Shown here piece after piece: positions 1-11,434 of a stretch of 64,000 nt of DNA. The DNA lies in contig JABYQS010000022.1 of the NCBI GenBank assembly GCA_022592435.1, forward strand, positions 62,001 to 126,000, written 5' to 3'. The notes below the pieces were generated by a model, which worked only from the letters and a program-made list of their open reading frames with translations, did not search any database and was not told the origin of the DNA. This DNA is from Cerioporus squamosus (Eukaryota > Basidiomycota > Agaricomycetes > Polyporales > Polyporaceae). A program made the position numbers and the translations under genes. The stretch's first letter is position 1; the number at the start of each line of letters is the position of its first letter.

Positions 1-2
1 TC

Positions 3-174
3 GACTCGGACGCCGCGCTCCTCATCCTGCCAGCGTGTGTCCTGCACGCGATCATGCGCCTGTGTCAGAAAGAGCTGCAAATGGATGTCGGTGAGTCCCT
101 ACTCGACGCGGCCTACCTACTCCCCCTTGAGTGCACGCCAGTCCGTTCTTGGAGCCTGGAGGCGTCGCGCCTCT
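3..174 (+). CDS. possible 3' end of an unidentified gene (partial)
   Basis: An open frame entering from the left edge reads through to a TAG at about 172-174. It encodes a helix-like stretch rich in Leu, Ala and Cys. A good donor-like GTGAGT occurs at about 94, so the true exon may end there and the frame beyond may be intron. I do not recognise the protein. It could equally be a chance frame in a GC-rich region. Confidence 0.2.
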
Positions 175-751
175 AGCCAAATAGGTGAGTACAAAAAGAT
201 AGCGTCACGCTGGGCGCGTCCATCGTTGCGCGTGATTGTGGTCTTCAGAAGTCCATGCTCTCAGAGGTCAAGCAGAGGAGCGTTCGCTCCGACCTGTGAC
301 TCCTTCCCGTCCGAACTATCTCGCCTCTACGCCGTCAGATGCCTGATTTTGATATCCGAGGTCCCGTTCTCGCTCGTTGGGAGATCGTGACTCGACCTGT
401 CGCGTCTGGAGGCTCTCAGTTCCAGCTGTAGGGGTGCAACATACTCACACAATAGTAAAATACGTTGACCCGTATGCCAATGTGGCTCGATGTTGCGCTC
501 CTGACCTTTATCTCCCACACGGCAAGCATCTCGTGTGTTTTGGGGGAAAGGATGCAAGTCACTCAGGGGAGAGAGAGGTCGGACTCGCCCTTTAACCACA
601 TATCACGGAGCAGAAGCGCTTGATGTCTGCGTGCATCCCGATCGACATGATCACAACGCGTTCAACGCAAATTCCGAGGCCACTATAGCTTGCTCCACGC
701 AATGCTATCACATTGACCCAGCATCATCTCCTCCACGCACGTAACATGTCG
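175..751. other. intergenic, nothing recognised
   Basis: Between the left-edge fragment and the 3' end of the URC4-like gene I see only short, unconvincing frames on both strands and no repeat or RNA gene. Confidence 0.4.
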
Positions 752-2460
752 TCAAAACACCGTCCCATCGCTCTCGATCTCAATCGGCGGCCCGCCCGTC
801 GACGGCCGCTTCTGCAGCGCAATCTCGCGCCCGCCCTTCCACGTCGCGCTCTCGAGTACCTGCGCAAGCGTCAGCTGCTCCGCCGTCAGCCCGAGCTGCC
901 TGCGGATCTCGTCCGCGATCCTGTCCCTGCACGCGAGAACGACACGTCAGCCAATCGCAAGTCGGTGCGCAAGAAGAGAGAAGAGGTTTGGTGAACGCAC
1001 AGCTCGATCACCGTCATCGCTCTCCACTCGATGATCGCGGGGTGCGACGGGGGCAGCTTGGGGATGCCCGTGTCGGGATCGGGGTACAGCACCGCGTCGA
1101 GCACGCCCTGGCGCAGCGAAAGGACTCCAAGATCGAGCAGCAAGCCGCCTGCAGCCGAGTCCCATCAGTTCTGTCTTCCTCCATTGACCGCTGCTGCGTC
1201 CAAACTCACCGTTACGATACTCAGGCAGCCCGGTCATGAACTCGATACCCTCGATCTCCACCCGAGCACCTTCTCGATCGGCTCGATGAGGCTGTAGGTG
1301 ATCCACCCGTCAGCTTGTGGAACGGCACGAGCTCGTCGCCCTCCGTGTACGTGCCCGCAGCGACGCTCGCCTTCTTGAGCGCGTTGCACGGCCAGACGTC
1401 GCCCAGCGGCTTGCCCCCGAGCGTCGTGCGCGTCGCGGGCCAGATCGGCGCGAGGCCATCGATGAGCGCGGTCCACAGCGCGAAGACGTGCACGCGTCTC
1501 GAGCCGTCGTTCTCCGTAATGGACTCCGATCGAGGAAGTCTGCGAGTGCGCCGGTCGTGAGCAACAGGTTACAGAGTCAGTCACAGTAGCAGAAATGAGA
1601 CGCACCGACGATATGGCCGGGGCGAGCGGCGGAGCCAAAGTACGTCGAGTTGGACTTGAGAGCTTTGCTGAGGTTGACGAGCAGGGACGAGCGTCCTTCC
1701 AGGCCGACCATAGGGTTGGCGTCGGTGACCTGCATCGCTTCGGCGACCTTGGGCGCAGTCACCTTCGACAGTCCCTCCGCTGTGTACATAGAGACAATCA
1801 GGCCCGGGTCCGTCACGCGCACACGCCCAGAAGCAAGCAGCCTACCGTCGACCTGGTGCGGATTGCTGCTATCCCCGGAGAAGAATCCCGCCTCGAACAT
1901 CGCGATGCTCGCCACGCCGAGACCCTCTGATCTCGTGAAACGCTGCCCGGAGCCCTCCTCCATGTACGTCCACCTGTTCCCGGCGCCGGCATCGAGCAGG
2001 ACGGATACGAGGAAGAGATCGATGAGCCGCCTGGTGATCTCCTTGAGGTCGGGCGGGTTGGGCGCGGCTTTCCATTTCTCGACTAGAGGTTCAACCCTCG
2101 GGTGTCCTGCGTCGAGATGCCTCCACCGCCCGTGAGGCGGGATCTAAGACAGATGCGTCAGGTCGGACCCTGGCCCAGGTACCCGCGCCGCTGCTCACCG
2201 CTGCGAGGTTGTTACCAAAGTCACGCTAGAAGAGGCATTGTTGGAGAGCGCAAACGCTGCATGACTCGAGAACGTGCCTTCATAATCTCCACGCAGAACG
2301 CAGCCGCGTCCGCCTCCTTCTCCGGATGATAGTCAAAGTACTCGAGCTTGCCATCCTTCGCGAGAGCGTGTACGCGTCCACATCGCTCGCGGATCGCAGG
2401 AAGCGTGCGCAGATACGCGGCTGTCTCTTCAGTCGAATTCTTGAGCGCGACAGGATTCAT
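752..2460 (-). CDS. URC4: DUF1688 protein, URC4/Urg3-type uracil catabolism
   Basis: The start ATG (2458-2460) opens MNPVALKNSTEETAAYLRTL, followed by the family's N-terminal block with GKLEYFDYHPEKEADA. Splicing joins a 27-nt exon (RDFGNNLAA) to IPPHGRWRHLDAGHPRVEPL, then WTYMEEGSGQRFTRSEGLGV, a long conserved middle exon, WPCNALKKASVAAGTYTEGD, and the C-terminal LPPSHPAIIEWRAMTVIEL. The frame stops with TGA at 752-754. All the conserved blocks of DUF1688 are present in order, so the gene looks complete, with at least seven exons. In yeasts this family (URC4; Urg3 in fission yeast) is needed to use uracil as nitrogen source through the URC route; its biochemical reaction is not settled. No other URC gene is visible in the window. 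The 326-base gap to the zuotin gene on the other strand is probably a shared divergent promoter. Confidence 0.85.
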
Positions 2461-2785
2461 GGGGATAAGCAGAAGGTGGTGGTGGTATCGCTCAGCTCGC
2501 CTGCAGCCTCCGTGCAGCCGCCACCCTCCGCCACCAGATATGACGCCGCGGTCCGACGCTGCCGATCCCAGGGGGTTACATCCAGGCGCGGTCTTAGCCT
2601 CCCAACCCTCCGGCGATCACCACGACTTCCTCTTCTGGCGTCGCCCAGGACGGCCGCACACGACTGGGATTTTTTTGCAGAGGGCCATTGGCGCCCGTGC
2701 AGGCATACGAATCTCATCTGTACAGTCCCACCGCTCTCCGCCGCCTTTCCCTCTCGTTTCTCGCCCGATATCCTCAAAATTCGCC

Positions 2786-4259
2786 ATGGCGAACATCGTT
2801 GAACTCCCCGTTGTACCCCCACCACTGCCCCAGAGCTGGACGCCGCCCGCCGCGTCGGGGAAGACAGTCTCGCGTAAGTATCTGTAGATCTTTCCGAAGC
2901 GCAAGGAACTCAACTGCAGAGAAGCCCTCGTCGAGCGGAGGCTGCTTCCAGCTGGCCAGGCGTACCTCGCACACGTCCGGAGAGCAGTGCACAACCTCTC
3001 GTTCGAAGAGCACGACAAGCACGCCGAGGAGGAGCAGAAGCGGTTAGCAGCGCTCAACGGAGCAGGCTCGTCCACGGAGGACGATCTCGGAGTTGGCGAC
3101 GAGGAGGAGCCGGAGGAGCTGCTCACGCTGGATCCCAAGGAGTGGAAGGTGAGCACAGAAGATCTCGCTGTATGCCCAGATCGCATGACGACCGTGTGCC
3201 TCGCAGAAACAAGATCACTACGCCGTGCTCGGGCTGTCGCATCTGCGCTACAAGGCCACCCCAGAGCAGATCAAAATCGCACGTACGTATCCTTTCCCGC
3301 TGCACATCCGCATCTCACTCAACAACCTCCCACAGACCGGAAAAAGGTGCTCAAGCACCACCCCGACAAGAAAGCCGGCCAGGTCGGCGACTCCAACGAC
3401 GACGCCTTCTTCAAGTGCATCCAAAAAGCGTTCGAGGTGCTCACGAACCCCGAGCGGCGGCGCCAGTTCGACTCCGTCGACCCGTACTACGACCTGCTCG
3501 AGGCGGACGTCCCTACCCAGTCCCAGGTTACGAAGCACAAGAACCCCGAAAAGTACTTCTTCCAGGCCTTCGGGCCCGTCTTCGAGCGCGAGGCGCGCTT
3601 CAGCAAGAAGCAGCCCGTCCCCATGCTCGGCGCGTACGACGACCCCAAGGAGAAGGTCGAGGCGTTCTACGACTTTTGGTACAACTTCGACAGCTGGCGC
3701 AGCTTCGAGTACCTCGACAAGGAGGTCAACGAGGGCAGCGACAAGTACGTTTGTCTCTCTGATTCGGCTGCTATGTGGTGCTGACCGACTTCACTTGCCT
3801 GCACGCACAGCCGTGATGACAAGCGGTACACGGAAAAGAAGAACAAGTCCGAGCGCGCGCGCCGCAAGAAGGAGGACACGGCCCGCCTGCGCGGCATCGT
3901 CGACACCGCCCTCGCCGTCGACCCGCGCATCAAGCGCATCCGGCAGGAGGAGAAGGAGGCCCGCGAGGCCAAGAAGCGCAGCAAGGGCGGTGTCAACGGC
4001 AACAGCGTGAATACGAAGCAGCAGGCCGAGGAGGAGAAGCGCAAGGCCGAGGAGGAGGCGAAGAAGAAGGAAGAGGAGGAGAAGGTGCGTCCTTTCACCC
4101 TTCGTACACCTCGTCTCCTGCGCGTGAGGGGCAAGGTGCGGTTGCTGACCATCTTCGTAGGCTGCGCGTGCGGAGGCGAAGAAAGCCAAGGCTGCTGCTG
4201 CGAACGCCGCGAAGAAGGCTCGCCGACAAGCGCGTGCGGCCGAGGGAGGCGAGGCATAA
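2786..4259 (+). CDS. ZUO1: zuotin-type J-domain ribosome-associated co-chaperone
   Basis: Six exons fit without breaks: 2786-2873, 2922-3148, 3207-3282, 3336-3744, 3811-4084 and 4161-4259, giving 390 residues. An N-terminal zuotin block leads to a J domain from about residue 106 (KQDHYAVLGLSHLRYKATPE) with the Hsp70-stimulating HPD at about 139-141. Next come the zuotin-homology domain (PEKYFFQAFGPVFEREARFS, FYDFWYNFDSWRSFEYLDKE, RDDKRYTEKKNKSERARRKK) and a highly charged Lys/Glu coiled coil. In yeast, zuotin pairs with an atypical Hsp70 (Ssz1) in the ribosome-associated complex at the peptide exit tunnel and stimulates Ssb. The protein ends soon after the Ala/Lys-rich helix. The C-terminal four-helix bundle of yeast Zuo1 (433 residues) is not found in the next 600 bases. 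The start ATG is the first of the conserved frame. Confidence 0.9.
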
Positions 4260-4892
4260 CGTCCGCAAACCTGTTCATCGTCTATTCTCCTTCATCGGTC
4301 TTCCTTCTCCATCATCAGCCTCCGCCATCTCTCGTCTCTGGTCTGTGATCTGCGATATGACGCGCCTGTCAGACTCCCGACCCCCGCCTCCTGCACGTAT
4401 CTGTATACCTCACTCTGTTGCACTACTTAGACGCGCATGTGCTGCTAGACCTCATCTGATGTAGCCCTCACCGTCACCTCTTCGCAATACAATCGGTCTC
4501 GCGAGCTGTCCCGATGTGTTATCCGAACACGTTCTCGCTGCTGAACGCCCTCAAAGCTCAAGAAGAGAGGTTCGTACAATGCGGAAAGGTGTGCATAGAG
4601 CGTGCAAGCCTGCAGACAGTTTTGAGCAGGCTAGTCCGACTGAGGATACTTGGTGTCCAATCCTTGTGTCCCTTCCATGACGACCGTCCTACATGCATGA
4701 ATACATATATGATACATATCACACGCTGGATGCCCGAGTGACTCGTCCTCGAACTTCGCCGTCGCCTCCTCGTCAAACCACCGCAAAGTTCGCTTTCGCG
4801 CGAGCAGTGGGGAACCAGGGAGTCAGCGCCAGCCACGGCGTATCGACACGGATGCACGCCGCACCAACCCGGAGTCGAGAAAGCATAAATCA
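4260..4892. other. 3' region between convergent zuotin and LysM genes
   Basis: T/C-rich sequence consistent with the two convergent 3' UTRs. No exon encoding a zuotin C-terminal bundle and no other gene is seen. Confidence 0.5.
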
Positions 4893-6934
4893 CTACGAGC
4901 CCGCCGCCTTCGCCGCCGTCCTCTGCCGCAGCGGAAGCTGCATCCCCATCGACGGCTCAAGCTGCGCGGTGCGCACAACGCTCGCTCCCCTGGGCGACCC
5001 CCAGTCCACAGCCGCCTCCGCGTCCGTCCCCGCATACGGGACCGCCGGCCGTCCCCTGCCCCTCGAGCCCGCGCTCGAGCCCGAGGGAGTGCCACCATGC
5101 TGCGACTGCGACTGCGAGCGCCCTGAGCTGCTCCGCCTGTGTCGCCGCGTGGGGGTGTGCGGGGACGACGGGCGGAACGGCCCAGACTCGAGCTCGACGC
5201 TGTCCCGTTCCCGCTCGCCCTGCTCGGGCGACCCGGTGAGGTCGTTCAAGGACGCGGACGCCTGTCGCGCATGCGAGCGGGTGCGAGAGGCCTTCGCGTT
5301 CGCGTTCGTGCGCGAGGCGAACTTGTGGCGGTCGTCGCTCCTGCGTCTGGAGCTGACATCCTCCATCTCGTGCTCCCAGTCGAGGTCCTCGCTCGGGCTG
5401 GACGGCGTGCCGCTGTTGGACTCGAGGGAGAGCCGGGCGGCGAGGGTGGGAGGTGCGCGGACGGGCGGAGCCCCGAAGAGGCCACCAGCGGACGCGCGGA
5501 CGTGGTTCGCGGTCGTCTGGAAGGACGACGAGAAGACGTCGAGGACGCCCTGGAGGGGGGACTCGGTTGAGCGCGCGAACGAGGCGGGCAGCGCAGGTCG
5601 AGAACGCGAGCCCCGTCCGTTCGGGAGGGTGGTGGATATCTGGAAGGCGGATGTGGACGAGTCGGTGTCTTGGTCTAGTCGTGAAGATGCGTGCGAGTGC
5701 GATGGTGGCGGGAAATAAGTTAGTTGTGATGCAGGAACCCGGCGAAGAGTCAACTTTCCGATGTCAGGTAGGTCATGGTTAGTGGAGGGAAGTTGTGTGT
5801 CGTCCGCCTCAGGCACATCGGGCTGGTCTACGGAGGAAGGGAGGGCGTCTGTCGCCATGAAGGTCTCTATGAGTGCCTCTCTTAGATGTTTGGCGTGTCG
5901 AGTCTTGTCTACGGGGATGTAGAGAACCTTCCGAAGGTGTATAGAATCCGACGTCCAGAGCTGATTTGCTCTTCGAAGCTCAGCTAGTGTAATGCCGTAC
6001 TTTAGAGCAACGCCGGCGAGCGAGTCTTTCGGTTGCACCTGCATAGAACCGTCTATGAGTACTCTGATTCACGATGTCAAGCCGCAATATATTATGAGCC
6101 TTTGGGGTTTGCAGGCGGGGCACGGCACTATGAGAGCCAATTAGAGAAGCTGTAGTCTCCGAGCATATGCTGAGATGGTCCTGGAACATTACCAACGGGA
6201 AACATAGGCATGTACCCGAACCAACGAACGGGATTAGGTGCAGCGAAACATCCCTCAGTTCCAGTTGGCGACATGCATGACAAGTTCGCATGTCGGATGA
6301 CATCTCTACAAAGTGCTGGAGCGAAGACTTGCCGAGTGCGTCGCAACGGCCAACTGGGGCGCGACGTCCGTCCGGCATGGACGCAGTACCTCCTTGCACG
6401 CGGTACGATACCCATCATACTGGCTCTTGAAGAAAGTATGCTACTCACCTCGTGAACAATGACCAGCATCTCACGGTCGCGAGCCAAACTCCCGTCCCGT
6501 CGTCCCCCGCCCTCATCATCCGCACTCCCATCAGCCGAGTCCCGACTCCGATCACTCAATATCCTCCGCATAGTCGGCCGCGTCTCATGGTCCAAAGTCC
6601 ACAAGCTCGAGGACGCAACGCCCGAAGACGGTCGCAATGGATGCTGACTCGTACTCCGACCCGCGGCTCCAGCCCCGTCTTCCACCGTCCGCGACCGGCT
6701 ATGAGAGCCTGAGGACGTCGACACCTCCGCCTCCGCCCCCGCCCATGGGTCGTGATCGGTACGTCCACGCCTCGCAAGCCCGTCCGACCCGCGTCTCCGC
6801 TTCGAAGGAGTCGTCTCGTTCCTCTTCACGGCCGAAGAGAACGACGACTGGGATTGCTCGGCCTGCGGTTTGCCCCAGATTGCTGCTCCGTCCGCGTTCG
6901 CGTCGATATCTTCATAGCTCTGGCGTGTTGGCAT
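4893..6934 (-). CDS. cytosolic LysM-domain protein with Ser/Arg-rich tail
   Basis: Two exons, 6934-6449 and 6038-4893, join in phase 0 to give 543 residues. The start ATG opens MPTRQSYEDIDANADGAAIW; upstream in-frame residues are hydrophobic but lack a conserved start. A low-complexity Ser/Arg/Asp-rich region precedes a single LysM module at about residues 155-205, with VQPKDSLAGVALKYGITLAE, RRANQLW and HLRKVLYIP. The tail is long, Ser/Pro/Arg-rich and probably disordered, ending in RQRTAAKAAGS. LysM modules bind N-acetylglucosamine polymers when extracellular, but there is no signal peptide, and single-LysM proteins of this layout in fungi are usually treated as intracellular. The function is unknown. 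The junction falls exactly inside the LysM motif, which supports the splice. The 410-nt intron is much longer than its neighbours and might hide a small alternative exon. Confidence 0.75.
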
Positions 6935-7334
6935 CAACAAGTGGGAGTTCGCGGGAGCAGAGCAAGCCAACAGCAGCCAGAACAGAAGTCGTGAAGAGGT
7001 GAAGTTCAGGTAGTAAGTAGGGGGCGGCGGAAAGAGTCCAAGAAGAGCGAGATGAGCAGTCGTGGCGCATCCACAGGCGACAGGCGGTCTCTCGGCGCTT
7101 ATACAGTCACCGCTCCGAGTCTCTCGGAAAGCATAAGTATCGCTGTGGTTAGTTTCCAACGACCGTCATAGTAGTCTCTTACGTAGCGCAAAGTGCGTTG
7201 CATGGCCCATGCAGGAACTCTTTAGTCAAGCAATGCCTTGAGCGCGAAAGTCATACGGTTTGTGGCGATATCTCAGTTGCACAAGTTCCATATTATAGTA
7301 CAGATTGGGGTAGATCCATAGCTGAGCTCCACAC
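6935..7334. other. gap between LysM promoter and enoyl-CoA hydratase 3' end
   Basis: About 400 bases hold the LysM 5' region and the downstream region of the hydratase gene. No additional gene is recognised. Confidence 0.4.
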
Positions 7335-8615
7335 TCATGAGTGGGTCCAGGTCGGCTTCCTCTTTTCCGCAAACGCAGACATACCTGGAGCGTCACTACA
7401 GTCAGACCCCAATGCCACAACAGCACAACAGAACCAACCGAGCACTCACCCTCCTTCTGGTCGTGGGTCGCAAACAGCGAATGGAACAGCCTCCGCTCGT
7501 ACCGCAGACCCTCATTGAGCGTGTGCTCGTACGCCGCATTCACGGCCTCCTTGCCCGCCTGCACGGCGATCGCGCTCTTGCTCGCAATCACGCTCGCCAT
7601 CTGCACCGCCTCCTTGACCACCTCGCCCTCGCCCTCCCCGACGACCCGCGAGACCATGCCCCACTGCTCGGCCTCCTTTGCGTTCCAGTTGCGTCCGGTG
7701 AGCGTGACTTCCATCGTGCGCGACTTGCCGATGGCATGAGCGAGGCGCTGCGTGCCTCCGCCACCTGGGATGACACCGATGTTGATCTCCGGCTGGCCGA
7801 AGACGGCGGTGGGAGAGGCGAGGATGATGTCGCACATGAGGGCGAGTTCACATCCGCCTCCGAGCTGTTAGACAGCACTTCAGTATACGAAACCACTGGG
7901 ACAGGCTACAGATGCGTGCGCCGAAGCGGGGCCTGGGGCCGACCCATACTGAACTCGCAGTGCAACCCCGGTATCTCGGATGCTCCGGGATGTGTCTCAA
8001 TGTGTACTCGCAGCATTCCGGATTGTGGTATAGGGTCGAGGGGTAGAGAACGAGGACGCAAGGACATCCGGACTCACCGCGTAGCCGCTTACAGCAGCAA
8101 TGATGGGCTTGCGAATGGTAGACAGCAGGGACCAGCTCTCCAGGAACTTGCCCTTGAACACGTCGGAAACTAGCAGACGACCGGTGAGACTCGCAGAAGC
8201 AAGGACATCTAGCATCACTCACACTGCTTGTCCTTCATCTCCTTGATGTCCGCGCCAGCTGCCCCGCATGTACCTCAGCTTCGGCCCTCTTCCCGTGTGC
8301 CACCGCGCACTCACCTGCAAATGCACGCTCGCTACCCGTCAAGACCAGCGCGCGGATGCGCTCATCGTCGTCAAACTCCTTGAGCGCGGCGTTGAGCTCG
8401 GTGAAGAGAGGAGTAGACAGGGCGTTCAGCGCCTTCGGGCGGTTGAGCGTGATCTGGCCGACGCCGTCCGCGGGGCGCGACGTCAAGATGAACTCGTACT
8501 GCGTGGTGGTCATGAAGCGGACGCGGAGGGGTGTGGAGGCCTGGCGGTAAGCACGGAAGCTGCGAAGGCAAGCGGCGGTCGAAGAGGAGGCGGGGCGGCG
8601 GAGAGTGGAGAGCAT
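7335..8615 (-). CDS. enoyl-CoA hydratase, mitochondrial type (crotonase family)
   Basis: Five exons (8615-8315, 8258-8223, 8169-8078, 7864-7450, 7384-7335) give 297 residues, the usual size for short-chain enoyl-CoA hydratase. The first about 35 residues are Ser/Arg-rich and lack acidic residues, like a mitochondrial targeting peptide. The body carries [20 protein letters not shown], the oxyanion-hole block AGADIKEM, and both catalytic glutamates: E149 in [12 protein letters not shown] and E169 in [20 protein letters not shown]. It ends in the conserved [15 protein letters not shown]. The enzyme hydrates trans-2-enoyl-CoA to L-3-hydroxyacyl-CoA in beta-oxidation and branched-chain amino acid breakdown. 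All splice phases close, and nothing is missing. A TATATA-like sequence lies 25-35 bases upstream of the ATG. Confidence 0.95.
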
Positions 8616-8638
8616 AACTCAGGAATGCAGGAGATGCT

Positions 8639-8646
8639 TTATATAT
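8639..8646 (-). promoter_or_regulatory. TATA-like box of the enoyl-CoA hydratase gene
   Basis: A TTATATAT motif (near-symmetric) lies 24-31 bases upstream of the hydratase ATG. The distance is short for a TATA box, since the start of transcription would fall at or near the ATG, so the assignment is tentative. Confidence 0.3.
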
Positions 8647-9546
8647 GCAGAGCTGCCGCGAAGAGATCTGATTAGGACGGATTGTCAGGAGATGGTGAGA
8701 GAATGCGAAGTGCTGCGAAGTCAGACGGGACAGGTCACAGCGCGGTCGACGTTCGTGGTCGCAGTCCGAGTGCACGCGTTATATGTATACAGAGTTGATG
8801 TCACCTGGTCGTCCGCCGCGGAATCGGCTCGGAAGCCATGTGCTTTTCGTCGCTTGTCCACAAACCATCTCCATCCCGCTCTCTTCCTCCTTCCTGGAAC
8901 CCAACTAATGTTCTCTCGGCAGGATCTTGAAGAGTTCTCTGCACGAACCTGCCCTAAGAGCTGTCACGAACTCGACGTCCTGTCTGGGAACCGCTCGTAC
9001 CTATTCACCCGCTAGGAACGCTCACATACATTTAGACGTACGCGTCTCGTGGTCATGGTGTAAATCCTTCGCGTCTTCGCGCGTCTTAGCTCTCCAATCT
9101 CAGTACAACAGGCAGAACGCGATTAATCCGTCTGCATTCCGGTAGGAGAGCTTCGGGTTGACTCATCCACGGCGAGCCTACTGAACTGCTTAGAAACCTA
9201 TAGCCACCCAGGTGTGTAAGCAGAACACTTCGTTCTTGTCGGCTGACATGTTCGAGAAGACCATTGAGTGTGGCATTATGAGGCAGACTCCATCATTGCA
9301 GGTAAGTTCCAAGCGAGCGCCGAGGAGAGCATCACAACTCATATCTTCGAGCACAGGCGTAGTACAACTTCGTGCCAATGACAGCTCTATGCAGGCGTGT
9401 AAATAACGAGCGAGAGGATATCCATCCAAGGAGGGGCTGTAAAGTCGTGTGTGTATGACGAGATAAGTATAGCAAGCAATTACTTGGCAGTCCGAAGTCT
9501 GTCCATGCAGGGCTGGGCGAGTCGTCCGCACGGATTACCCAAGACC
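8647..9546. other. intergenic, nothing recognised
   Basis: About 900 bases between the hydratase promoter and the 3' end of the PriA/CPL1-like gene. Only short unconvincing frames are seen. Confidence 0.4.
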
Positions 9547-10645
9547 TCAGTCCTGCTCAAGCATAACAGAGAAGCAAGAGCTGCCGTCCGAAGCATGCGT
9601 GTACCCCGCTGCGCACCGGTTGACAACGCACGCGCCGGAGACACAGGCAACATCGACAACGCCAGGAATCGCGGTGCAATCTGCACCCCGGGGCGAGAAC
9701 GCGTCGAGCGGGTTGACGCAGCCACCACCTGTCCAAGTCATACGAAGTTAAACATCAGCAACTCCGGACGACACTCTTCAGTTTCCAGTCTACTCACAGC
9801 TCTCCAGGTCAGACATGGTGTCGATGCACTCCCAAGGGGTGCTCGACGCACCCCGGCGTTCGTATACGGCGCACGCAGTCGTCCCCGCAGGGCACATCGC
9901 GCGCTTCCGAAGCGAGTTCATGTAGCGGCGGCGAGCGGGAGTCACCACGGAGGACGGACACGCATCCGTCGTGCACACCCCATTGCACACCGCTGCAGGG
10001 GGCTGGCATACGCAAGTTGAGGAAGCACCGCTGCCCGGTTGAGATAGGCTGAACCCGTTGCCGCAGGTGAAGCCACACGGGGAGCTGGTCGAGCACACTG
10101 GAACGGCATTGTCGGGGTAGGTGCAAACTCGCGAGCTTGATGATGAGGTGATCTATCGCGGCGACATGAAGACGGGCGTATCATGCATCGACAGACGTAT
10201 GCGTACCATGCTGGTTAATGATGCGACTGTCGCAGCTTGCCCGGCCACGCTGGTCGCCTGGTCGGAACGAAACAGACGGTTAGTATGTTGACGTAGGTCA
10301 TACCGTCGCCGGACTCACCGCCACAGCGACGACGTTTGTCTGGGCGAACAAAGGAATACCCGATAAGCATAGACAAGTGGCTGCAAGAGACGGTCTGTGT
10401 TATCGTCAATCCGACAGGAGATGTGGCGTAACTCTCAACGCACTGATTAAACCTATGGTTACGGGGGCGGGGGCGCCGGCCAGAGTCACCTTCAATGGCG
10501 CGTTGACAAGGCTGGCACATGTATCAGTGGTCTCCCGGGCGGCGAGCAGACCGCCCAACGCGCGACTAGAACGAGGGTTGTAGGCGCGAGCATCCACCGA
10601 GCTGACGGCTAACCCCAGGATGGCGAGTATGCTGGATGCGCGCAT
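9547..10645 (-). CDS. secreted Cys-rich PriA/CPL1-like protein
   Basis: Five exons (10645-10453, 10380-10319, 10257-10207, 10152-9798, 9728-9547) close in phase to 280 residues. The protein starts with a clear signal peptide (MRASSILAILGLAVSSVDAR). A hydrophobic Ala/Val region follows (TCLCLSGIPLFAQTNVVAVA), then two Cys-rich parts: CTYPDNAVPVCSTSSPCGFT with CVCQPPAAVCNGVC, and a C-terminal CPL1-like module with CPAGTTACAVY, WECIDTMSDLESCGGCV, AIPGVVDVACVSGACVVNRC and GYTHASDGSSC. The family includes Lentinula PriA and Cryptococcus Cpl1; it is extracellular, disulfide-rich and often developmentally regulated in mushrooms. The molecular role is unknown. The cysteine pattern appears complete and there is no transmembrane anchor at the end. 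Confidence 0.85.
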
Positions 10646-11377
10646 TCTGTGTGCCGAACGAAAGTCCGTGCGCGCAGGACAGGAGCGGGAGGAGAGGCTT
10701 GAGGGTTGGACGGTGAACGAGTGGAACGGCTCAACGACGAAGTGGTCGACGTCAAGGTGGCGGAAGACGACGTCCACGAGTTCGACCTTAATGAGCACCC
10801 CTCCTTGCCGAGCAAAATGCACGGACGCATGCGCTGGTCTAGGCCGCGGCACCAAGCCAATTAAGAGCCACAAGGCACCGGGACACGTTACGACAATTGA
10901 TCACCCTAAACGGTGATAGCGTACAAGGACCTGTACTTAAGTAGGTCCGTTGTGCTTGAAGTTGTCCGACAGATCAACCTGAATATCTACGACTCTACTT
11001 GACATCTGAATTCCGAGTACAATTGTCGCTTGGTGAGGCTTCTGTGCTCTGAAGAACAGTGAACACAACAACTCACCGGATGCCGAAGCGCTGACCGTCG
11101 CGATCGATCACAGTGCGGGGTAGCACTGGCCCCTGGGTTGTACGGTTGTACTTTCTTGCGTGAGGAGGCAAAGGTTCGAGGAGAAATAGGGAGAAACGGA
11201 CCGAGATTAGCTACCAGCCCTCGACCGGTATGCACCAAGTATGCACGAGTACAATCAGTAAGTTATCAGTACGTAGTCTTGAGTCTCTTGCCTGTGTATC
11301 AGGGCCAGTAGTATGAAGTTAGGAAGTTCAAGAAGATCGTTCACGAACGCCGGACCAACATGGGCGCCTGAAAGTCG

Positions 11378-11434
11378 TGGTCTCGTACCCAGACGTGCGA
11401 GTTAGAAGTCGCACTGCGTCTGGGTACGAGACCA
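11378..11434. repeat. long perfect hairpin (18-bp inverted repeat)
   Basis: The arms at 11378-11395 and 11417-11434 are exact reverse complements over 18 bases (TGGTCTCGTACCCAGACG and its complement). Inside the loop, TGCGA at 11396-11400 and TCGCA at 11409-11413 can extend the stem past a 3-base bulge. The AAAGTCG word also recurs just outside the right arm and before the left arm. It lies about 620 bases upstream of the GMC gene. Confidence 0.85.

Noticed and set aside
2617..3186. Long minus-strand open frame opposite the zuotin 5' exons
   Set aside because: It runs antisense to well-supported exons, has Ser/Arg composition typical of a shadow of GC-rich coding sequence, and no family resemblance.
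5139..5718. Long plus-strand frames opposite the LysM protein tail
   Set aside because: They are antisense to the disordered Ser/Arg-rich tail, in frames that are open only because of GC-biased codons.
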